Shown here piece after piece: positions 34,718 to 42,853 of a stretch of DNA of 64,000 nucleotides. The translations under genes and the position numbers were made by a program. Position 1 is the first letter of the stretch. Each line of letters starts with the position of its first letter. The notes beneath the pieces were generated by a model. The model searched no databases and had not been told where the DNA came from. It worked only from the letters and a program-made list of their open reading frames with translations. The DNA is taken from the NCBI GenBank assembly GCA_947624485.1, contig CANQKM010000003.1, forward strand, positions 62,001-126,000. Direction: 5' to 3'. The stretch is from an uncultured Clostridia bacterium. GTDB lineage: Bacteria; Bacillota; Clostridia; UBA1381.

Positions 34718-35562
34718 ACGACCGCGATCACAATACCGGCAATGACCACTAATGCGCACGCTATTTTATACAGCGTGCGTTTTTCTTTGAACATTAGCCG
34801 TCCGCCGATAATCGTCACCAAAACGGAGCATTGTTTTATAAGCGTCATTGTCACAACGGTGCTGCTCGGATCGGAATTTGCGACAAACAGCGCCCTGTCG
34901 CCTATCACGAACAGCACGCTCAGTATTATGATCCAGTAATTTTTGAATGAGTTTTTCCAGTCTATTTTTGTTCGCGTCGCAAGTATGTACCCGAAATACA
35001 GAACGGTCAGAAACAGCATGTACCAGAACTGGAGCTGTCCGCTCGTCATGTGATCGCCGCTCATAAGCACCTTGTCGAGCGCGCCCGACACCGCGTTACC
35101 GATACACGATACCGCCACGAGAGCGATGTACACGCCTTTTGTACGCTCGCCTCCACCCTTGCCCTGACGGAGGTTTACGAGTACAAGACCGATTATAACG
35201 AGCAGCATACCGACCGTTTTGTTGACCGTGACCGCCTCACCGAGTATAACGACGCCGATAGTCGTCGAAATAAGCACGCGCGCCATATCCATAACGCCGT
35301 ACAGTCCGACCGGCAGCCTTTTTATCGCGTTAAAGCCGCATATCCACGCTATAAATATCACGAGCGACTTCACGGCTATGAGCCACATGTACCCGTAATC
35401 TATACCGAACGCGTCGCCGGCGGTGGGGACGGTGAGAACAAAACTGAAAAGCGTATAGAAAAACAGCACCTCAACGGCGCTGCTTTTCTCCATCGCCTTT
35501 TTCTTTATAACGTCTCTCATGCCCTTGATTACGCCGTACAGGCATACAAGCGCTATCCACAT
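34714..35562 (-). CDS. EamA/DMT-family membrane transporter
   Basis: 282 residues with about ten hydrophobic helices in two repeats, the usual drug/metabolite transporter architecture. The conserved glycines and prolines around PVGLYGVMDMARVLIST in the first half support the EamA family. The substrate is unknown. Its start is 4 bp downstream of the radical-SAM gene, and the GGGAGGG box overlaps the end of that gene, so the two form an operon. Confidence 0.88.
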   Translation of the reverse strand: MWIALVCLYGVIKGMRDVIKKKAMEKSSAVEVLFFYTLFSFVLTVPTAGDAFGIDYGYMWLIAVKSLVIFIAWICGFNAIKRLPVGLYGVMDMARVLISTTIGVVILGEAVTVNKTVGMLLVIIGLVLVNLRQGKGGGERTKGVYIALVAVSCIGNAVSGALDKVLMSGDHMTSGQLQFWYMLFLTVLYFGYILATRTKIDWKNSFKNYWIIILSVLFVIGDRALFVANSDPSSTVVTMTLIKQCSVLVTIIGGRLMFKEKRTLYKIACALVVIAGIVIAVV

Positions 35563-35566
35563 ACGA

Positions 35567-36169
35567 TCAGCCCTCCCACGGACGTATGCGGTACGTCACT
35601 CCTATACGCTCGCAGATAAGCGCGCATTTCTTTTCCTCTTCCTCCGTAAGCGTCGTGGAAACGGTGGACATAATTACGTTCGGGACGTATTTTTTTACGT
35701 TTTCCGCAAAATTAACCATCGCGTCGAACGACTTTATGCCGAATTTGCTGCGCGTAAGCTCCAGGTACCGCTCGGGACTGGGCGTGTTGAGGCTTATCGA
35801 GACCGTGTCGACCAAGCCCTTAAATTCCGGCGCAGTGTTTCTGCCGTGAATCAAATCGGCAAGACCGTTTGTGTTGACGCGCACGGGCTTGTTGTACTTT
35901 TCCTTTATGAAGCGGCAGACCTCAAGCATATCGTCAAGCCTTTCGGTCGGCTCGCCGAAGCCGCAGAACACTATTTCGTCGTATTTCGCTATATCGAATT
36001 TTTCAAATTCAGCCTTAACCTCGTCAACGGTCGGCTCTCTTTCGAGCCACAGACTGCCCGAGCCGTTCATTTCCTCGCGCGTCTGCCTTAAACAAAACGT
36101 GCAGGCGCACGGACATTTGTTTGTCATGTTGACGTATAAATTGCTGTGTACCTCGTAAAGTATTACCAT
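35567..36169 (-). CDS. Radical SAM protein (TatD-linked type)
   Basis: 200 residues. The cluster motif C19-x3-C23-x2-C26 lies in NKCPCACTFC, preceded by YVNMTN. The GFGEPTERLDD and VRVNTNGLAD segments are those of short radical-SAM enzymes often encoded beside TatD nucleases in Clostridia, although no tatD is seen here. The chemistry is unknown. GAAGG stands before the ATG. It is the nearest gene to the small-RNA locus upstream of cas3, on the same strand as that RNA. Confidence 0.85.
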   Translation of the reverse strand: MVILYEVHSNLYVNMTNKCPCACTFCLRQTREEMNGSGSLWLEREPTVDEVKAEFEKFDIAKYDEIVFCGFGEPTERLDDMLEVCRFIKEKYNKPVRVNTNGLADLIHGRNTAPEFKGLVDTVSISLNTPSPERYLELTRSKFGIKSFDAMVNFAENVKKYVPNVIMSTVSTTLTEEEEKKCALICERIGVTYRIRPWEG

Positions 36170-36318
36170 GATTTACGCCTTCTTTCACTAAAACTGGGAA
36201 AAGTATAACATATTATACCGCCGATTGCAAGCAAAAAATCCTGCTTCTGCACTGTCCGACGCAAAATAAGCCGATAAAAACAAACTGGAAAATCCCGCTT
36301 GTTTCATACTTCATGCAA

Positions 36319-36336
36319 GCCGTTCCGCGGAACGGC
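36319..36336. repeat. Perfect 18-bp palindrome downstream of the crRNA-like RNA
   Basis: GCCGTTCCGCGGAACGGC can fold into a strong hairpin on either strand. It lies just after the degenerate repeat of the minus-strand RNA and could help end that transcript, but no T-run follows. The remaining sequence between 36170 and 36318 holds no recognisable gene. Confidence 0.6.
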
Positions 36337-36340
36337 AGGA

Positions 36341-36476
36341 AATAAAACTCACGCGCCCCTTACGGGGCGCGGCTTTGATATAATAATTTTTAGAATTTCA
36401 ACTCACGTACTTTATCAAAACAATATGATGATATTTTTTGTTTCTGATGCAAGCACGAACACTTACTAAAAAACTT
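36341..36476 (-). ncRNA. crRNA-like regulatory RNA predicted to guide Cascade to the cas promoter
   Basis: Read on the minus strand, a consensus promoter is followed by an extended hairpin (36457-36406), then TGAGTTGAAAT (36405-36395), the same 11-nt 5' handle as the array's crRNAs. A 21-nt spacer-like segment (36394-36374) comes next. The element closes with a 33-nt degenerate repeat (36373-36341) sharing 23 of 33 positions with the array repeat, with stem changes that preserve pairing (GCGCCCC with GGGGCGC). The first 17 guide bases match minus-strand sequence at 36623-36607, the cas -10 region, except at position 6. TTC, the usual type I-C PAM, lies immediately 5' of that site. CRISPR-derived RNAs repressing cas operons are known in other type I systems; the function here is inferred. 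Confidence 0.82.
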
Positions 36477-36482
36477 AATAGT

Positions 36483-36511
36483 ATTATAGCATAACTATAT
36501 AACCATGTCAA
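36483..36511 (-). promoter_or_regulatory. Consensus promoter of the crRNA-like RNA
   Basis: On the minus strand TTGACA (36511-36506) and TATAAT (36488-36483) are exactly 17 bp apart, both full consensus. The predicted start is near 36476. No protein-coding frame with a ribosome binding site follows, which fits a noncoding transcript. Confidence 0.85.
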
Positions 36512-36584
36512 TATACTTGAAATTTCGCTTACTGAGTATAGCCACAATTCGTTTATGTTTTAAACAATTTATTTTGGAAAGGCG

Positions 36585-36613
36585 TTGACAAATATTAAAA
36601 TATGCTATATAAT
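36585..36613 (+). promoter_or_regulatory. Promoter of the cas operon
   Basis: TTGACA at 36585-36590 and TATAAT at 36608-36613 with a 17-bp spacer. The predicted target of the crRNA-like RNA covers the whole -10 box and the start of transcription. Confidence 0.88.
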
Positions 36614-36626
36614 AATTATTAGAGAA
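36607..36626 (-). promoter_or_regulatory. Predicted Cascade target with TTC PAM in the cas promoter
   Basis: On the minus strand the PAM TTC (36626-36624) is followed by TCTAATAATTATTATAT (36623-36607). The guide reads TCTAAAAATTATTATAT, so only base 6 differs. Beyond base 17 the two diverge, and full R-loop formation is unlikely. Confidence 0.8.
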
Positions 36627-36652
36627 TAATATATGCGGAGGAGGAATAACCT

Positions 36653-38812
36653 ATGGGAGATTATATCGCTCACACATCTGAAGATGGAAGAGTACAGAGC
36701 GTAAAAGATCATTTGGAACAAACCGCAGAATTAAGCTGCGAAAACGCCGTGCCGGATTTTGCGGAGCTTGCGTACTGCTGCGGACTGTACCACGATTTGG
36801 GCAAGTATTCTCCTGAGTTTCAGAACTACATACGAGGCGCGGGAGCGAAAACAGTACACGCGCGGTTCGGCGCTGTGCGCATTATCGAAAAATGCCCAAA
36901 ATCGTATGCGGCGATGCTCGGATATTGCATCGGCGGACACCATTCGGGTTTGCCGGACGGCGGTGTCAGGAACGACAATCCCGAACAGCCTACTCTTTGG
37001 GGTATGCTGAAACGGGAAAGGTATGACTGTTCCGCGTTCGATAAGGAAATCGGCGACCGGTTCCCCGACGATATTCTGCTTGATTTGCTGCGTAAAATGC
37101 CGACGGATAAGGAGCGCGTTGAAGTATATTCATTTTTGACGAGGTACATTTATTCCTGCCTCACCGACGCGGATTTTATTGACACGGAGCGGTTCTGTAA
37201 GCCCGACGCCGAGCGCGGCATAAATGGAGATTTTGAAGCCGCGTATGAAAAGGTCTGCGCGAAGCTTGACTCTTTTGAATGCGTGACGGATTTGCAGAAG
37301 GCGCGCAGCAATATTCAGGAACAGGTTTATGAAAGCATGCAAAACGGCGATGCCAATATTTACATCGTCGATATGCCGACCGGCAGCGGTAAGACGCTGT
37401 GCAGTATAAAAGCCGCTTTAGAAACGGCGATCAAGCATAAGAAAAAACGAATTGTCTACATTATACCTTATACATCAATTATTGAACAGACAGCCGAAAT
37501 TTTCCGGGACATATTCGGCGATGTGCTGCCGGTTCTGGAGCATCACTCAAATTACGATTTCGATGATCCGAACAAAAATGACGATGAGAGCGGCAAAACA
37601 GGCGAAAAATTAAAAAAGACCTGTGAAAACTACGACGCGCCTTTAATCATTACAACAAACGTTCAATTCTTTGAATCACTTTACCATAACAAGAGCAGCC
37701 GTCTGCGGAAGCTTCACAATTTTGCGGACAGTGTGCTTGTATTCGATGAAATTCACACGCTTCCGATCAAATATATTCAGCCGTGCCTGCGCGCTGTCGG
37801 CTATATAACCCGATACTTAAATTCAACGGCGGTTTTGATGTCGGCGACAATGCCCAACTATACGCGCTTCGCCGAAAAATATATTCCTCAAAGCTCAATT
37901 GGATACGCGGTCAGGGACAACAGCCTTTTCAGCCGTTTCGACAAGTGCAGGTATGAATATATCGGTCAAAGCGATATACAGACCATAGCGGAAAAGGCGC
38001 TCGCTCAGGAGAACGCGCTCGTTATCGTCAACAGAAAAGACACGGCGCGCGAAATGTATAATATATGTAAGGACGCACCGGATTGCAATGCGTACCACTT
38101 ATCCACATACATGACACCCGTTGACCGCACTAAAATCATAGACAAAATACGGGACGATCTTAAAAACGGATTAAAAACGATCGTAATTTCCACCTCGCTT
38201 ATCGAGGCGGGCGTTGACTTGGATTTCAAGTCGGTGTTCCGTGAAATCGCGGGGCTTGACAACGTTATTCAGTCGGGCGGACGCTGCAACCGCGAGGGTA
38301 AAATGAAAGTCGGAAACGTGGTCGTGTTCAGACTCGGGCATTTGAGGGGAGATATGGAGCTTAAGGCAAATGTTACAGAAAAGCTTTTCGAGGAATTTGA
38401 AAACATTGCCTCCGCGGAGGCTGTGCAGGCGTACTATGACAGAATATTCGCCGCCGCCGATAAAATGATCGAAAGCAACTCGATAACGGCGCTGATGGGC
38501 AAAATGCGGTTTGACGGAATACCGTTCCGAACATACGCGCAATCGTTTAACTTTATAGAGTCGGAGACAGTAGGCATAGTTATTCCGTGCAAGGAGAACG
38601 CGGAGCTTATAGAAAAATTGAAATACGGAGCGCTCTCCGCAAAACGAAAGCTGCAGCCCTACTGCGCGTCCGTTCACTCGTATGAGTTTAAGGAGCTGAC
38701 AGACAAGGGAGCGGTAAAGCTGCTGGAGGAAACGTATATTCTGTCCAATCCCGATTATTACAACGGGGAAACAGGACTCAATATAAATGCAAATTTTGAT
38801 TATATTTTATAA
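36653..38812 (+). CDS. cas3: Type I-C CRISPR-associated helicase/nuclease Cas3
   Basis: 719 residues. The N-terminal HD nuclease has YHDLGKYS and GGHHSG. The helicase has Walker A PTGSGKT, DEIH, SATMP, and the late motifs SLIEAGVDLDF and QSGGRCNREG. It is recruited by DNA-bound Cascade to nick and unwind the target. It is the first gene of a seven-gene operon with a GGAGGAGG box. All core motifs are intact, so target destruction should be possible. Confidence 0.96.
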   Translation: MGDYIAHTSEDGRVQSVKDHLEQTAELSCENAVPDFAELAYCCGLYHDLGKYSPEFQNYIRGAGAKTVHARFGAVRIIEKCPKSYAAMLGYCIGGHHSGLPDGGVRNDNPEQPTLWGMLKRERYDCSAFDKEIGDRFPDDILLDLLRKMPTDKERVEVYSFLTRYIYSCLTDADFIDTERFCKPDAERGINGDFEAAYEKVCAKLDSFECVTDLQKARSNIQEQVYESMQNGDANIYIVDMPTGSGKTLCSIKAALETAIKHKKKRIVYIIPYTSIIEQTAEIFRDIFGDVLPVLEHHSNYDFDDPNKNDDESGKTGEKLKKTCENYDAPLIITTNVQFFESLYHNKSSRLRKLHNFADSVLVFDEIHTLPIKYIQPCLRAVGYITRYLNSTAVLMSATMPNYTRFAEKYIPQSSIGYAVRDNSLFSRFDKCRYEYIGQSDIQTIAEKALAQENALVIVNRKDTAREMYNICKDAPDCNAYHLSTYMTPVDRTKIIDKIRDDLKNGLKTIVISTSLIEAGVDLDFKSVFREIAGLDNVIQSGGRCNREGKMKVGNVVVFRLGHLRGDMELKANVTEKLFEEFENIASAEAVQAYYDRIFAAADKMIESNSITALMGKMRFDGIPFRTYAQSFNFIESETVGIVIPCKENAELIEKLKYGALSAKRKLQPYCASVHSYEFKELTDKGAVKLLEETYILSNPDYYNGETGLNINANFDYIL

Positions 38813-38830
38813 AGGAGGTCGATGTAAGAT

Positions 38831-39553
38831 ATGGGCTACGGATTTAAAATTATGGTGAGCGGACAATACGCGTGCTTTACCCGCCCCGAAATGAAAACGG
38901 AGAGGGTGAGCTATGACGTTCCGACGCCGGGCGCCATGGAAGGGCTTATCAAAAGCGTTTACTGGAAACCCGCTCTGCGGATCGTGGTGGACAAAATCGT
39001 GGTGTTCAGTCCGATCAAATTCGTAAACGTGCGGCGCAACGAGGTGAAGGAAAAGGTAAGTCTTTCGGGCGTGAAAAAGCAGATGAAGGACGGACAGGAA
39101 CGGGCGGCGCTGTACACTTCGGATATTCGGAGTCAGCGCGGCAGTATGATTCTCAGAGACGTTCTGTACGGCGTTGAGTTCCATTTTGAGCTTACCGGCA
39201 TAAGGAGCGAGCATGACGACGAAAGCGAGGAAAAGCACTACAATATCATGCTCCGCAGACTGAAAAACGGACAGTTTTTCAGACAGCCGGTTCTCGGCTG
39301 CCGCGAGTTTGCGGTTGACAAACTCGAGCTTGTGGACGAATTCCCGATGGACAGAGTGTCCGAAGAGTTAAAGGGCGACGTGGATCTCGGTTATATGCTG
39401 TACCACATGAAGTTCCGCGACGGCGGTATCCCGAAGGACAACGACTGGGAAGCGCGCAGATTTTCGGACGAGGCGGACGCGATGTTTTACCGTCCGCACA
39501 TGGTTGACGGGGTGATAGACGTGGCGAAATACGGGGAGGCGATGAGATGCTGA
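38831..39553 (+). CDS. cas5c: Type I-C Cas5 (crRNA-processing Cascade subunit)
   Basis: 240 residues. It begins with GYGFKIMVSGQYACFTRPEMK, in landmarks GQYACF and RPEMKTERVSYD, typical of Cas5d/Cas5c. In type I-C, which lacks Cas6, Cas5 cleaves the repeat RNA and stays on the 5' handle. PTPGAMEGLIKSVYWKP is another family signature (PTPGAMEGL). It overlaps cas8c by 7 bp. The preserved 5' handle of the crRNA-like RNA suggests that this protein can bind it. Confidence 0.95.
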   Translation: MGYGFKIMVSGQYACFTRPEMKTERVSYDVPTPGAMEGLIKSVYWKPALRIVVDKIVVFSPIKFVNVRRNEVKEKVSLSGVKKQMKDGQERAALYTSDIRSQRGSMILRDVLYGVEFHFELTGIRSEHDDESEEKHYNIMLRRLKNGQFFRQPVLGCREFAVDKLELVDEFPMDRVSEELKGDVDLGYMLYHMKFRDGGIPKDNDWEARRFSDEADAMFYRPHMVDGVIDVAKYGEAMRC

Positions 39554-41328
39554 TAAATGCGCTTAACGATTATTACGATTTTTTGTCCGAGGCGGGAAAG
39601 GTCGCGCCTCGGGGAATGTCTTTGCAAAAAATCACTCATATGATAGCGCTCAAAACCGACGGCACGGTAAGCGATATTATAGATGTGCGCGAGCAGGGAA
39701 AACCCGATAAAAAGGGCAAGACAAAGCTTGAGCCGGTCAGTGTCTTTTTGCCGAAGCGAGAGCAGAGAACATCGGACATCCGCCCCAATATAATAGAGCA
39801 TGATCCGCAGTATATTTTCGGACTGAGTTACGATAAGGGAACGGAAAGCTTCGGTAACGGAAACAAAAGAGACAAGGAAAAGCATGAGCGCTATGTTGAA
39901 TTGAATTTGGATTATACCAAAGGAATGTCGTCCGATATTGTGACGGCGTACAGGAATTTTCTGAAAAACTGGGTGCCGGAAAACGAGACTGAAAACGCGG
40001 CGCTTATGAATATCGTGAAGGAATATCCGGGCGCGTATTTTATATTTTGTCTCGACGGTCATCCTGAAATCACGCTTCATGCTCCGGACGGCGAGATAAT
40101 GCGAAAGGTTATAAACAGCGCCGGCGCGGAGAAAAAATCCGACGGCATCTGCGCGGTGACGGGTAAGCCGGCGGAGATTGCGAAGCTGCACGACAAGATA
40201 AAAGGAATTAAGGGCGGACAAGCCTCCGGCTGTCTTGTTGTGAGCTTTAACAATTCGGCTTTTGAATCGTACGGAAAAACACAGTCGTATAACGGCTCAA
40301 TATCCGGCGATGTGATGAAGCGCTACACCGAGGCGCTTAATATTCTGACAAGCGACACGAAGCATCATATTTATCTGGACGATATGACCGTAGTGTTCTG
40401 GGCAATGTCAAAGGACGATGGCAAAGAGACGGACGCGCTTATGAGCATGTTCGGTTTCGGAGATGAAAAAGCCGACGCGTCCGAGGTGGACGAATGGATC
40501 GGGAATGCGTTACGGGAATTGAGCGAGGGGCGAAAAATCGATTTATCGACTGCGGGCATTGATGAAAACGTCACGTTTTATGTGGCGGGACTTGCGCCGA
40601 ACAGCTCGCGAATTGCGCAGAAATTCATATACCGCGATAAATACGGGAATATATTTGAAAACGCCGCGAGACATCAGCTTGATATGAAAATCGACGGCGG
40701 CGGAAAGCAAATACCGATTTGGCGTATGCTGTACGAAATGAAATCGCCCAAGAGCAGAAACGAAACGACGCCTCCGCCCGTTATCGCGGCAATTTTCGGC
40801 GCGATACTGAACGGAACGCGTTACCCCGACACGCTGCTTGAAACGATAGTAAGGCGGGCTAAGGTTGACAAAGCAATAAATTATGTGCGGGCCGGAATTA
40901 TAAAGGCTTGTATAAACAGAAATTTAAGGTTAAACGAGAAAAAGGAGGAAATCGAAGTGTCACTCGACAAAACAAACACAAATGAGGCGTACCTGTGCGG
41001 AAGGCTGTTCGCGGTGCTGGAGCATATTCAGCAAAACGCGCTGGGCAAAGTGAACAAAACGATTAAAGATTCATATTTTGCGTCAGCGTGCTCAACGCCG
41101 TCGCTGGTATTCCCGAAGCTCATATCGCTTGCCCAAAATCATCTTAAAAAAGATAAGTACGCGGTAAGCAACAATATCCTGATTGGCGAAATCATGGACA
41201 AGCTCGGAACGGAATTTCCGTCAACGCTGTCGCTTCAGGATCAGGGCAGATTTATGATAGGCTACTATCAGCAGGTGCAGGATTTGTTCAGAAAAAAAGA
41301 TAAACAAGAAGATACAAATAACGATTGA
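39547..41328 (+). CDS. cas8c: Type I-C large Cascade subunit Cas8c (Csd1)
   Basis: 593 residues, the usual Csd1 length. Family landmarks include FLKNWVPENE, CAVTGKPAEIAKLH and LVSFNNSAFESYGK in outline. Cas8c reads the PAM and helps open the DNA; an internal start in its 3' part usually also gives the small subunit Cas11c. A candidate start for Cas11c lies in the last third, where AAAAAGGAGGAAATCGAAGTG occurs near 40940, in short AAAGGAGG followed by a GTG. This internal product is inferred from what is known in other I-C systems. Confidence 0.93.
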   Translation: MLINALNDYYDFLSEAGKVAPRGMSLQKITHMIALKTDGTVSDIIDVREQGKPDKKGKTKLEPVSVFLPKREQRTSDIRPNIIEHDPQYIFGLSYDKGTESFGNGNKRDKEKHERYVELNLDYTKGMSSDIVTAYRNFLKNWVPENETENAALMNIVKEYPGAYFIFCLDGHPEITLHAPDGEIMRKVINSAGAEKKSDGICAVTGKPAEIAKLHDKIKGIKGGQASGCLVVSFNNSAFESYGKTQSYNGSISGDVMKRYTEALNILTSDTKHHIYLDDMTVVFWAMSKDDGKETDALMSMFGFGDEKADASEVDEWIGNALRELSEGRKIDLSTAGIDENVTFYVAGLAPNSSRIAQKFIYRDKYGNIFENAARHQLDMKIDGGGKQIPIWRMLYEMKSPKSRNETTPPPVIAAIFGAILNGTRYPDTLLETIVRRAKVDKAINYVRAGIIKACINRNLRLNEKKEEIEVSLDKTNTNEAYLCGRLFAVLEHIQQNALGKVNKTIKDSYFASACSTPSLVFPKLISLAQNHLKKDKYAVSNNILIGEIMDKLGTEFPSTLSLQDQGRFMIGYYQQVQDLFRKKDKQEDTNND

Positions 41329-41345
41329 TAAAGGAGAGAATTACA

Positions 41346-42209
41346 ATGGAAGCAATTAAAAACAGATACGAATTTATAGCGCTTTTTGACGTTGAAAACG
41401 GCAACCCCAACGGCGATCCCGACGCGGGCAATATGCCGAGGGTTGATCCTGAGACCGCGCACGGCATAGTTACGGATGTATGTATCAAGAGAAAGATACG
41501 CAACTATGTCGAGCTTTGCAAGGAAGGCGAGGCGGGCTACAACATACTTATCAAAACCGACAAATCGCTCAACTCAAAGTTTAAGGCTGCATATGAGGCG
41601 GAAGGTCTTGCGACCGGACAGAAGGGCAAAAATCCCGACGATGTCAGAACGGCACGCAGCTATATATGCAGAAATTATTTCGACGTGCGCGCGTTCGGCG
41701 CTGTAATGAACACGGGTGATGATCCGTGCGGCATTGTGCGCGGCCCCGTTCAGGTCAATTTCGCGAGAAGTATCGATCCGGTATATCAGCAGGACATCAC
41801 AATCACAAGACAGGCGAGAACCACGGAAGAGAGAATGGGTACAGGCGAAACGGAAATGGGCAAAAAGAGCATAGTACCCTACGGACTGTACAAGGCTGAG
41901 GGATATGTGTCGGCGATGCTTGCACAGAAGGTCACGGGCTTTTCCGAGGACGACCTCGAGCTTTTGTGGACGGCTATCATCAATATGTTCGAGCATGACC
42001 ACAGCGCAGCGCGCGGTAAAATGTGCATGAGAAAGCTTATCGTGTTCAAGCACGAAAACCCTCTCGGAAACGCTCCGTCGCACATTTTGTTCGATAAAGT
42101 GGTAGTCAATAAAAAAGCGGGCGTGGAATTTGCGAGATCATACGATGATTACGATGTTGTAATTGACAAAAATATGCCCGAGGGCGTAACGCTTATTGAA
42201 AAGCTATGA
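41346..42209 (+). CDS. cas7c: Type I-C Cascade backbone subunit Cas7 (Csd2)
   Basis: 287 residues from the ATG at 41346, preceded by AAAGGAGAG; an upstream in-frame start at 41325 lacks such a site. Csd2 landmarks are FDVENGNPNGDPDAGNMPR, SYICRNYFDVRAFGAVM and the glycine-rich RGPVQVNFARS, here shortened to NGNPNGDPD, YFDVRAFG and GPVQVNFA. Several copies coat the crRNA spacer. It is translationally coupled to cas4 through ATGA. Confidence 0.96.
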   Translation: MEAIKNRYEFIALFDVENGNPNGDPDAGNMPRVDPETAHGIVTDVCIKRKIRNYVELCKEGEAGYNILIKTDKSLNSKFKAAYEAEGLATGQKGKNPDDVRTARSYICRNYFDVRAFGAVMNTGDDPCGIVRGPVQVNFARSIDPVYQQDITITRQARTTEERMGTGETEMGKKSIVPYGLYKAEGYVSAMLAQKVTGFSEDDLELLWTAIINMFEHDHSAARGKMCMRKLIVFKHENPLGNAPSHILFDKVVVNKKAGVEFARSYDDYDVVIDKNMPEGVTLIEKL

Positions 42210-42853
42210 CGGTAAATATTCGCTCAATTCAGCACTATATGTATTGTCCGCGTCAGTTCGGACTGCTTGAATTAAACCGGGATTGGTCGGAAAACGCGTT
42301 CGTCGTGATGGCGAACATTATGCACGAGCGCGTTCACTCCGGCAAGCATGAGCTTCATTCAAAGAATAAAATCGAGCTTAGCTCCGTTTCGCTGTACCAC
42401 GATGAACTTGATTTGTACGGCGTCGCCGATTGCATTGAATTTGTAAGAAGCAAAACGGGAACGTATATCGAGCAGCTCGGCGATAAATTTGACGTAAACA
42501 TAGTTGAATATAAGCCCCGCCGAAGCGAGTCGGAAAATACGAATGAAACGAATGCAATACAGGTTTTTGCTCAAAAACTCTGCGCGGACTACATATGGAA
42601 ATGCAAAAGCACGGGATATATTTATTACAGTGACACGCGCCGCAGGGAAAAACTGCGGTTGAATGAGGAGTATGATAGATATTATTCTCTGCTTCAAAAA
42701 CTGATTTCCGAAATTAACGAAATCCTTGAAAGCGGGAATATTCCGGCACGAGTTAAAGGACAGAAATGCAGCGGGTGTTCGGTAAAAGACATATGTATGC
42801 CGCAGAACAAGGCGTACACCGTCCGCAGTCTTGTTAAGGAGGAGAGCGTATGA
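42206..42853 (+). CDS. cas4: CRISPR adaptation exonuclease Cas4
   Basis: 215 residues. Fe-S cysteines are C14 in YCPRQF and the C-terminal trio in KCSGCSVKDIC. The RecB-like nuclease core shows H in MHERVHSG and the catalytic EYKPR strand. Cas4 trims prespacers and selects those with the right PAM, working with Cas1-Cas2. It overlaps both neighbouring genes by 4 bp. Confidence 0.95.
   Translation: MTVNIRSIQHYMYCPRQFGLLELNRDWSENAFVVMANIMHERVHSGKHELHSKNKIELSSVSLYHDELDLYGVADCIEFVRSKTGTYIEQLGDKFDVNIVEYKPRRSESENTNETNAIQVFAQKLCADYIWKCKSTGYIYYSDTRRREKLRLNEEYDRYYSLLQKLISEINEILESGNIPARVKGQKCSGCSVKDICMPQNKAYTVRSLVKEESV

Noticed and set aside
36341..36406. Simple rho-independent terminator only, upstream of cas3
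   Set aside because: The GC stem is followed by T-poor sequence on the plus strand, and terminator function alone does not explain the preserved handle, the promoter match and the PAM.
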